From the NCBI GenBank assembly GCA_029940175.1, contig JAOZRM010000171.1:1-5215 (forward strand): DNA of 5,215 nucleotides, in the 5' to 3' direction. How positions within the stretch are numbered: the stretch's first letter is position 1; every line of letters begins with the position of its first letter. This document shows positions 1 through 5,215 of the stretch, in pieces. Under the pieces are notes generated by a model, which saw only the letters and a program-made list of their open reading frames with translations, did no database searches and was not told the DNA's origin. Made by a program: the position numbers and the translations under genes. The DNA comes from Candidatus Sabulitectum sp. GTDB lineage: Bacteria > Fermentibacterota > Fermentibacteria > Fermentibacterales > JCC-6.

Positions 1-463
1 ACAGTGTACCCAGAAAACCAAGCACCATTATTCCACCCAGCCATAAAAAGATTCTGTCGAGGTGAACTCCAGCTGTCCACCAGCCAAGAGCCACCACGAG
101 AAGTATAACCTGACTGTTCACAACTCCGTGAACCAAACCCTTGAGACCAAGAAGAATCGCGAGAAAAACAATAACCATCATCCCACTCCAGTGAAGAGTA
201 TGCTTTATTCCAACCTCACGATCCATCTGCCCTTTGTTTGCTCCTGCCCTGTAACCCAGAAAGCCACTCAACATTCCTCCTGCAGGACCCGCTATCATCC
301 AGAACAAACCAACCCATCGCGGGGCAAAATCAATGAGGGAAAAACCCACCATTAGTATTGCAGCCCAGAGAAAATAGATTGATGCCGGGGAAGCTGAGTT
401 GTCAGACTTTGTCACCAGATTTTTCACATACCCGATATCCGATTCGATTTTGCTGTTTGTCAT
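1..463 (-). CDS. Polytopic membrane protein of unknown function, 3' end beyond window
   Basis: This is a minus-strand reading frame that stays open for 154 codons from the ATG at 463 to the left edge, so its C-terminus is outside the window. I do not recognise the family. The first 27 or so residues are polar (start MTNSKIESDIGYVKNLV). Five strongly hydrophobic stretches follow, at about residues 28-46, 50-71, 92-111, 117-133 and 138-154. The loop at 72-91 is rich in Arg and Lys, which by the positive-inside rule suggests a cytoplasmic N-terminus and an inner-membrane location. No enzymatic motif is visible. An in-frame ATG lies two codons upstream at 469, but AAGGAG (470-475) abuts it directly. 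The same AAGGAG is 6 bases from the ATG at 463, so I chose 463. The gene has its own promoter and begins about 90 bases after the methyltransferase stop. The coding call rests on the long open frame, the hydrophobic pattern, the ribosome site and the promoter. Confidence 0.85.
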   Translation of the reverse strand, partial: MTNSKIESDIGYVKNLVTKSDNSASPASIYFLWAAILMVGFSLIDFAPRWVGLFWMIAGPAGGMLSGFLGYRAGANKGQMDREVGIKHTLHWSGMMVIVFLAILLGLKGLVHGVVNSQVILLVVALGWWTAGVHLDRIFLWLGGIMVLGFLGTL

Positions 464-469
464 CTTCAT

Positions 470-475
470 CTCCTT
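470..475 (-). promoter_or_regulatory. Shine-Dalgarno site deciding the start of the membrane protein gene
   Basis: On the minus strand this reads AAGGAG, close to the consensus. It sits 6 bases before the ATG at 463 and 0 bases before the alternative ATG at 469. Normal spacing favours initiation at 463. Confidence 0.75.
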
Positions 476-482
476 GTTTATT

Positions 483-503
483 AGAGTACTCTGGAATCTA
501 GAG
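483..503. promoter_or_regulatory. Palindromes over the -10 and transcript start: candidate operator
   Basis: Two overlapping symmetric elements are visible. AGAGTACTCT at 483-492 is a perfect 10-base palindrome. CTCTGGAATCTAGAG at 489-503 is a 15-base element whose arms pair at 6 of 7 positions around a central A. Together they cover the -10 box and the predicted start site of the minus-strand promoter, where a repressor would typically bind. No regulator gene is in the window, so operator function is inference from position and symmetry. Confidence 0.35.
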
Positions 504-523
504 TCCGATTGTGTCAGCGTCAA
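495..523 (-). promoter_or_regulatory. Sigma70-like promoter for the membrane protein gene
   Basis: On the minus strand, TTGACG (518-523) matches the -35 consensus at 5 of 6 positions. It is separated by exactly 17 bases from TAGATT (495-500), which matches the -10 consensus at 4 of 6 positions. The predicted transcript start is near 488, which gives a leader of about 25 bases that contains the AAGGAG ribosome site. No convincing terminator lies between the methyltransferase stop (556) and this promoter, so read-through from the upstream genes may also contribute. Confidence 0.6.
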
Positions 524-555
524 GGAGGGTGATTATTGCCTGCTCTAATTTTAAG

Positions 556-1173
556 TTATTTGACTGCTGTAATATTCAACCAGACGGTTTTCTCTCTGTT
601 GAGACCATCTGTGGATTCAGTTGCTTCAGTAACCTGAAGTCCGGTCAATTCAATCTGATGGACCCACCACTCTCTGCTTTTCAGGGTGAACAGTCTCAGA
701 TCCTCAGAAAACTGCTCTTCTCTCTGTGTACACACTGAGATGAAAAGGACGCCTGCCGGCTTAAGTAATCCAGATATCTGCTGGAGAGATTGTTTGATCT
801 TCACTGGAAGCAGGTGCATCAGAGCAGCTATTGAGTAGATGCCTTCATAGCTTTTCTTCTCTGCTTTCAAGCCCTCAGGCAGCTCAAGTTTTTTCAGGTA
901 GGGAGCCAGCTCAGGATGCAGCGATTCTGCCTGTGTAAGCATCTCAAAACTGCCATCAGTAACAGTAATAGTGACGGATCTTTCAGATGAACTACTCATC
1001 AGAAATGCTGCATCTCTACCGGAACCGCATCCCAGCTCCAGAACTGTACTGCAATCTTTAAGAACAGATCTCAATTTGTTCTGCAGGGCTGTTACATCAG
1101 CTGATTCGTATCTTTTCGAGAGTTTTACCGCTTTGCTGTCATAATGCTGTACTGTGGTTTCATCGGTTATCAC
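556..1173 (-). CDS. Class I SAM-dependent methyltransferase (small-molecule type, substrate unknown)
   Basis: This 205-residue cytosolic protein is predicted to transfer a methyl group from S-adenosylmethionine; the acceptor cannot be read from the sequence. The Rossmann-fold signatures are intact. Motif I is VLELGCGSGRDA at residues 44-55, the SAM glycine-rich loop. The acidic end of strand beta-2 is TVTDGSFEML, with Asp73 expected to bind the ribose hydroxyls. A motif II/IV-like stretch, YEGIYSIAALMHLLP, lies at 109-123. The segment LLKPAGVLFISV at about 136-147 is typical of the post-II helix and strand. The N-terminal YDSKAVKLSKRYES segment resembles the cap region of small stand-alone methyltransferases of the Methyltransf_11/25 type. 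The start is GTG at 1173; its first bases overlap the TGA stop of the upstream amidohydrolase gene by 4 bases, and no good Shine-Dalgarno site precedes it, so translational coupling is likely. Nothing is broken. The fold is clear, the substrate is not. Confidence 0.9.
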   Translation of the reverse strand: MITDETTVQHYDSKAVKLSKRYESADVTALQNKLRSVLKDCSTVLELGCGSGRDAAFLMSSSSERSVTITVTDGSFEMLTQAESLHPELAPYLKKLELPEGLKAEKKSYEGIYSIAALMHLLPVKIKQSLQQISGLLKPAGVLFISVCTQREEQFSEDLRLFTLKSREWWVHQIELTGLQVTEATESTDGLNREKTVWLNITAVK

Positions 1174-2288
1174 TGCTTAAGCGACCTTTCCAGTATTCCT
1201 TTGAATAATGCAATTCCCACTGCTATCAGCTGGTCGGGGAAATCGTAATCAGGATTGTGCAGAGGCGGGGTGTTCAGTCCTGATCCAAGTCCAAAAAGAG
1301 CCCCAGTGTAGTTCTCTGTAAAATGTCCGAAATCCTCAGACCAGAGGAATGGTGTCTCTACTGCAATCATCTTCAACCCGAGATCTTCTGCAGTTTGCCT
1401 GATGATCAAGTTGGGAAGCTCTGCATTTTCTGTTGCTGGAAATTCTTCTGCCCAGTTTATTTCGCATCGGAGTTTTTCTCTCTCGGCAGCTTTGTATATC
1501 TCCATGGTGAGATCCCGGGAAAACTCATCCATTCTCTCCTTACAGGGTGCACGCAGGGTAACCAGTACTGTTGCGTCACCGGGGGAAGTACCAAAGGAAG
1601 CTTCACCTATTCTTAAATGCGTCAATGTAGCCACTATTCCCTCAGAGTATCTCGATACTTTATTGAAGTGAGTTATCATCCAGGCAACAGCCGCACCGGG
1701 ACTGATCCCTTTTTGTGGCTCTGCGGCATGAGAACTTTTTCCCGAAAGTGTAATAAGCATTCCTTTTGACGCTCCTGCAAAAGGCCCATCTCTGCTTACC
1801 ACAGATCCCATAGGGAATCCGGGAAGGTTGTGCAGGGCGTAGCAGAAGTCCGGCTTGTATTTCAATTGATCAATCACCCTTGAAGCGCCCTGACCTGTCT
1901 CCTCGGCTGGCTGAAAAAGAAGGATTATGGTTCCTTTCTCCGGTCTGGTTTCTGCTAGCTTCTCTGCAACTCCACACAAGATTGCCATGTGACCATCGTG
2001 ACCGCACTTATGAGAAATGCCGTGGTGAATTGATCTATGGGCGATACCGGCACTCTCACTGATGGGCAGTGCATCCATGTCGCAACGCAGAAGAACTGTT
2101 CTGCCGGAGATTTCTCCCTTGTACACTGCAAGAATCCCATGACCTCCAACACCGGTCACCAGAAGATCAGGGTGTAACTGTTCCAGAAACTGTAGAAGGA
2201 TATTTGCAGTCTGCTCTTCTCTGCCGGAGAGTTCCGGTGTGCGATGAAGATCGTGTCTAAGCTTGATAAATTTGTTAATACCAATCAC
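1170..2288 (-). CDS. M20D-family metallo-amidohydrolase (N-acyl amino acid / hippurate-type hydrolase)
   Basis: Predicted zinc/manganese-type amidohydrolase of peptidase family M20, subfamily D, which removes acyl groups from N-acyl amino acids or related amides in the cytosol. In the 372-residue form the family motifs appear in order. RHDLHRTPEL is at 11-20 and CDMDALP at 69-75. CGHDGH at 95-100 gives metal ligands Cys95 and His97. FQPAEE at 125-130 contains the catalytic Glu and a metal Glu. HNLPG has His153, and KSSHAAEP has His187 in the lid/dimerisation domain. SEDFG is at 317-321, and LHNPDYDF contains the C-terminal ligand His344. The length is normal for the family and there is no signal peptide. 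The start is uncertain. The frame extends to a TTG at 2312, but that codon lies inside a TATAAT box and has no ribosome site. The GTG at 2288 follows a purine-rich leader (AGGAG, AGGAAGG) and fits the usual family N-terminus. It is probably co-transcribed with the overlapping methyltransferase. The substrate is not determinable: hippurate-type, auxin-conjugate-type and acetyl-diaminopimelate-type enzymes share these motifs. Confidence 0.9.
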   Translation of the reverse strand: MIGINKFIKLRHDLHRTPELSGREEQTANILLQFLEQLHPDLLVTGVGGHGILAVYKGEISGRTVLLRCDMDALPISESAGIAHRSIHHGISHKCGHDGHMAILCGVAEKLAETRPEKGTIILLFQPAEETGQGASRVIDQLKYKPDFCYALHNLPGFPMGSVVSRDGPFAGASKGMLITLSGKSSHAAEPQKGISPGAAVAWMITHFNKVSRYSEGIVATLTHLRIGEASFGTSPGDATVLVTLRAPCKERMDEFSRDLTMEIYKAAEREKLRCEINWAEEFPATENAELPNLIIRQTAEDLGLKMIAVETPFLWSEDFGHFTENYTGALFGLGSGLNTPPLHNPDYDFPDQLIAVGIALFKGILERSLKQ

Positions 2289-2311
2289 CCTTCCTGTTTC
2301 CCTGCTCCTCA

Positions 2312-2317
2312 ATTATA
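2312..2317 (-). promoter_or_regulatory. -10 box for the amidohydrolase-methyltransferase unit
   Basis: The minus strand reads TATAAT, a perfect -10 hexamer, 23 bases before the proposed GTG start at 2288. The implied start site near 2305 leaves a leader of about 17 bases containing AGGAG and AGGAAGG. No good -35 box is found at the 16-19 base spacings (candidates such as TGGGAA are poor), so an activator or alternative contacts may be needed. Confidence 0.4.
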
Positions 2318-2319
2318 AA
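2314..2319 (+). promoter_or_regulatory. Weak -10 box for the cyclase gene, overlapping the divergent one
   Basis: TATAAA on the plus strand matches the -10 consensus at 5 of 6 positions and lies 21 bases before the ATG at 2341. It shares four bases with the opposite-strand TATAAT. The -35 position 17 bases upstream reads TTCCTG, which is poor. If used, transcription would start near 2326, downstream of the alternative TTG start at 2263. Confidence 0.3.
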
Positions 2320-2340
2320 TCAAAATACTGCGAGATTCCC

Positions 2341-5160
2341 ATGGGATTTATTACCTTGACAGAACGGAACAACCCTCTCTATTGTCTATTCAATGAAATC
2401 AGTATTTGTGGATCTCTTTTCCGGAAGGAAGCTTTGAACAACGCTCCATTGTTTATCAGGGAAAAGATTCAGCAGAGAGAAATATCGGGAAGCTTCGATG
2501 GTGCTGTGCTGCTTGCAGATATCAGTGGCTTCACTTCACGGTTCGAACAGATGGCAGGGCTGGGAGCCCGTGGAGCAGAGATCATCTCCAGTGAGGTCAG
2601 CAGTACACTTTCCGCTATTGTAAAAGTCTGTGCGGACCATGGCGGTTTTCCTGTGTCTTTTGCAGGTGATGCAGTTACCATTGTTTTTCCCGGGGGAATG
2701 AATAGTGCACAGATAGCCTGTAAGCAGATCAACCTTCTGGATTTTGAAGGTATTCTTCCTGTTAATAATTCTATTGGAAGCGGACGCATTGTATGGGATG
2801 CCATTCCCATTCAGGGCTGGACATTCCACAGCATTCAGGGCTCCGCGGTAAGGCTGGCATCCATGGCGGAATCGGATTGTACAATGTTGCAACCTATTCT
2901 GCCAAGAGAGGAAGATCATTTAAATCCGCTCTCTACGAAGGATCTTCCCGTTCAGTGTTTCAATCCACCTCTTCTGTTTGACGGCAGTACGGCTAATGAA
3001 TTCAGACAGGTGATCAATGTCTTTCTTTCTCTTGAAAACAGAAGTGGACACAATTGTCCCAGAAGCTTTCAGGAATTTGTACTTGAAGTTGCATCCGAGC
3101 TTGGCGGGTTTGTCTCGGGATTGGAAGCGGACAAAGACGGCTATCATATTCTGGTTGTTTTTGGAGCTCCTGTATCCAGGGAAGATGATCCCAGGCGTGC
3201 AGATACTTTCCTTCAGAAGATCTTTGCCGGCGCAAATGGCAGAGTAAAAGCAGGAACTTCCTCCGGTCTGGTTTTCAGCGGTTTGCTTAAAACACCTCTT
3301 CTTGAATCGTATACCGTCCTGGGTCCTTCAGTAAACCTTGCTGCCCGTCTGCACAACAGCGCAAGCTGGAATTCCATATACAGCGAACCTGTGTTCAACC
3401 GGGCTTCCAGCCTTGGCATCAGGGCTGAAAAGGAGATCTCCCTGAAAGGTATCAAGCTCCCGGTACAGGCAGTAGTTCTTTCTCCCTGGAAAAAAAGACC
3501 TGCTATTACAGATCAGATTCCTCCGCTGATAGAGAGAGATGAGTTACTTGATCGGCTTGAAGCTGAACTGGGGAATGATCATGCCTGTATTCTAGTAAAC
3601 GGAGTTACGGGAATGGGCAAAACAAGGCTGGCAACAGAGTTAACACGCCGCATGAGCGAAGTTTTTGTAATAGCTGTTCGCTGTGAAGGCTCTTCCGGAG
3701 GAAGTGTAGAAACGTTTTCCCGGTGGCTGGGTGAGTGGATGGGCTTTGATGCTGCCGATGGAGGGCTCGCGGCTTTCCGTGAAAAACTCTACAGCTTCAT
3801 TGACCGGCTGGATGAGCTGAATGACCCAGCTGCTGCTCAGGTGTCAGATGAGTTACTCCGAGCTGAATCTGTTCTTGCTGCTATGGCCGGTCTCCAATGG
3901 GAAAAATCTCTTTTTCAGGGGCTGGACCCCCGGGGCAGATTCCGGAACACAGTATCGGTCACCGCCGCGTTCATCAGAGGTCATTGTATGCTGCAGAAAA
4001 CCATGATGATTTTTGATGACCTTCAGTGGATGGATCAGGATTCGGTTACTCTGCTTGCAGCTGTACTGAGTGAGCTTGGTCAGGATACTCCCCCTATTCT
4101 TCTCCTGGCAAGACCGGGGCTGGGCCGGACTATTAAGAATCTGGCGTTGAGTCCTCAGGAGATAAAGATGACTCCCCTTTCAAGATCAGGTTGCAGAAGC
4201 TTCCTGAAATGGAGTTTAAAGACCAACCCTTCTGAAAAACTTCTGGACTGGTTTCACCGGAGAACAGAAGGCATCCCCTTCTTCATGGAACAATATGCCC
4301 TGATGCTTACCTCCACCGCTGTTCCAACAGACGAAGATTCCTTTCCGGGAAATCTTCACGGGCTGCTTGTAGCAAGGCTGGACAGACTGGATTCATTGCT
4401 TAAAGAGTCAGTCCTCGCAGCCAGCGTTCTGGGCAGGGTGTTCGATCCACGAATTCTTCAACGGCTTTTTCCTGAGGTGAGTGTAGAAAGCATACTCCAT
4501 GGTGGTGTTGCAGAAAGAATATGGGAACCCACTGCAGACGGACTGTACAGCTTCATTCATATACTTCTCCAGGAGGCCGCGTACAATCTGCAGCTTCACT
4601 CCGAGCGTATAAAACTTCACATAAGAGTAGCTGAAAACATGAAGAGTATGTGGGCTGATCTACCTGAAAAAGCTCAGAGAATAGCGCATCATCTGGAAAG
4701 TGCAGACCGCAGGGAGGATGCATCTGTATGGTTCATGAAAGCAGGGGGACATTCATTCTCCAGAAGTCTTACTACCGCATGCCATGAACAGATGCAGAAG
4801 GTTCTTCTACTCTCTTCTGATGTTTCCAGAAGACTTGATGCCTACAAATTGATCTATGACCTTCATTCTCTTGCCGGTTCATGGCAGGAGGCTGAGGAAA
4901 CCATTAATTTGGCTGCTTCTGAGGACCTTTCGCCAGAAAACCTGGCAAGAGTACAGATGATGCGGGTAAACATCGCAACTAACATAGGCAAGCCACAGGA
5001 AGCCCATGAGCTGCTAGAAGGTATCGGGGAAACTCACCCTGAATTGAAACCGGATATTCTCATTCACCGGGGACGCATACTCATGCTTCAAGCAAGAACC
5101 GAGGAAGCAATGAACTTTCTCCTGGAAGTATACGGTGAGCTTAAATATGGAACTTCTTAA
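2341..5160 (+). CDS. Soluble adenylyl cyclase-like protein: two class III cyclase domains, STAND P-loop NTPase, TPR tail
   Basis: This 939-residue protein is predicted to make a cyclic nucleotide (cAMP more likely than cGMP) in the cytosol; no signal peptide or membrane helix is seen. Domain 1 (about 54-180) has VLLADISGFT with metal Asp60 and SFAGDAV with metal Asp110, but AVRLASM (169-175) replaces the usual NLAAR. Domain 2 (about 220-380) has LVVFGAP (271-277) and YTVLGPSVNLAAR (324-336), with Asn332 and Arg336, but no metal aspartates. The two together should form one active site. LIERDELLDRL (396-406) leads into an NTPase with Walker A GVTGMGKT (421-428) and Walker B MMIFDDLQWMD (555-565), plus a helical region with FIHILLQEAAYN (738-749). 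About three TPR-like units follow at 831-863, 864-900 and 901-934. The order matches mammalian sAC and bacterial guanylate_cyc/AAA_16/TPR proteins, though the TPR tail is short. The start ATG at 2341 was chosen over TTG at 2263, which overlaps the opposite gene; its ribosome site (GCGAGA) is weak. The gene is monocistronic as far as seen. The base-selecting Lys is not evident, so the substrate is unproven. Confidence 0.92.
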   Translation: MGFITLTERNNPLYCLFNEISICGSLFRKEALNNAPLFIREKIQQREISGSFDGAVLLADISGFTSRFEQMAGLGARGAEIISSEVSSTLSAIVKVCADHGGFPVSFAGDAVTIVFPGGMNSAQIACKQINLLDFEGILPVNNSIGSGRIVWDAIPIQGWTFHSIQGSAVRLASMAESDCTMLQPILPREEDHLNPLSTKDLPVQCFNPPLLFDGSTANEFRQVINVFLSLENRSGHNCPRSFQEFVLEVASELGGFVSGLEADKDGYHILVVFGAPVSREDDPRRADTFLQKIFAGANGRVKAGTSSGLVFSGLLKTPLLESYTVLGPSVNLAARLHNSASWNSIYSEPVFNRASSLGIRAEKEISLKGIKLPVQAVVLSPWKKRPAITDQIPPLIERDELLDRLEAELGNDHACILVNGVTGMGKTRLATELTRRMSEVFVIAVRCEGSSGGSVETFSRWLGEWMGFDAADGGLAAFREKLYSFIDRLDELNDPAAAQVSDELLRAESVLAAMAGLQWEKSLFQGLDPRGRFRNTVSVTAAFIRGHCMLQKTMMIFDDLQWMDQDSVTLLAAVLSELGQDTPPILLLARPGLGRTIKNLALSPQEIKMTPLSRSGCRSFLKWSLKTNPSEKLLDWFHRRTEGIPFFMEQYALMLTSTAVPTDEDSFPGNLHGLLVARLDRLDSLLKESVLAASVLGRVFDPRILQRLFPEVSVESILHGGVAERIWEPTADGLYSFIHILLQEAAYNLQLHSERIKLHIRVAENMKSMWADLPEKAQRIAHHLESADRREDASVWFMKAGGHSFSRSLTTACHEQMQKVLLLSSDVSRRLDAYKLIYDLHSLAGSWQEAEETINLAASEDLSPENLARVQMMRVNIATNIGKPQEAHELLEGIGETHPELKPDILIHRGRILMLQARTEEAMNFLLEVYGELKYGTS

Positions 5161-5186
5161 GTATAAATTGTTTCTTTAAAAGTTGA

Positions 5187-5201
5187 ATCCTGAATAAGGA
5201 T
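5187..5201 (+). other. Small inverted repeat after the cyclase gene
   Basis: ATCCT and AGGAT form a 5-bp stem with a 5-base loop (GAATA), 26 bases after the cyclase stop, in an AT-rich stretch with stops in all frames. The stem is short, not GC-rich and has no following T-run, so it is at best a weak terminator candidate. The remaining bases to the window end hold no recognisable gene. Confidence 0.2.
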
Positions 5202-5215
5202 GTCTTTACAGGTAT

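Noticed and set aside
62..355. Plus-strand open frame of 97 codons
   Set aside because: It is antisense to the membrane protein frame. Its His/Asn/Thr/Pro-rich translation has no family features, while the minus-strand frame has a promoter, a ribosome site and clear hydrophobic segments.
2289..2312. Upstream TTG start adding 8 residues to the amidohydrolase
   Set aside because: The codon lies within the TATAAT box, no ribosome site precedes it, and family members normally begin close to the RHDLH motif.
2263..2340. Upstream TTG start adding 26 residues to the cyclase protein
   Set aside because: It overlaps the opposite gene's N-terminus, has no ribosome site, and lies upstream of the likely promoter.
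2469..2919. Minus-strand open frames of 113 and 127 codons inside the cyclase gene
   Set aside because: They are antisense shadows of the well-conserved cyclase domain 1, with no recognisable motifs, and they overlap each other in different frames.
5100..5215. Possible frameshift truncating the cyclase gene
   Set aside because: In the two other forward frames, stop codons occur within about 30 bases after the gene's end and no TPR-like sequence continues, so a simple frameshift is not supported.
5200..5215. ATG near the right edge as the start of a next gene
   Set aside because: The AAGG directly abuts the ATG with no spacing, and only five codons are visible, so it cannot be judged.
1..5215. 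CRISPR arrays, transposons, phage or defence modules
   Set aside because: No regularly spaced repeats, transposase-like frames, terminal inverted repeats or integrase motifs were seen. The STAND NTPase-TPR part resembles some defence proteins, but here it is fused to cyclase domains in the known sAC-like order.

Overview
The window reads as ordinary chromosomal DNA of moderate G+C from a bacterium, with compact gene spacing, Shine-Dalgarno-like sites, sigma70-like promoters and a GTG-start overlap. I cannot place the organism from sequence alone. The large multidomain cyclase/ATPase/TPR protein is a type found in several Gram-negative and candidate phyla, so that assignment is only a loose inference. 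I see no insertion sequence, CRISPR array, tRNA or rRNA.

Left part (1-2288) is all on the minus strand. A two-gene unit runs leftward. It begins with a cytosolic M20D-family metallo-amidohydrolase (1170-2288), whose stop codon overlaps the GTG start of a class I SAM-dependent methyltransferase (556-1173). About 90 bases further on, a third minus-strand gene (start at 463) runs off the left edge. It encodes a polytopic membrane protein of unknown function and has its own well-formed promoter with palindromes over the -10 and start region.

Right part (2341-5160) is one large plus-strand gene, divergent from the amidohydrolase across a gap of about 52 bases. It encodes a 939-residue protein with two class III nucleotide cyclase domains, a STAND-type P-loop NTPase and a short TPR tail. 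This is the order found in mammalian soluble adenylyl cyclase (sAC, ADCY10). The catalytic residues are divided as in sAC: both metal-binding aspartates are in the first cyclase domain, and the transition-state Asn and Arg are in the second. The protein therefore looks like a single-chain C1-C2 pseudo-heterodimer with one active site. The position of the bicarbonate-binding Arg of sAC is kept, but the partner Lys is Ser.

Functional links between the two sides are not shown by the sequence beyond the shared divergent regulatory gap. The most interesting object is the sAC-like cyclase. The rest looks like housekeeping or hypothetical genes.
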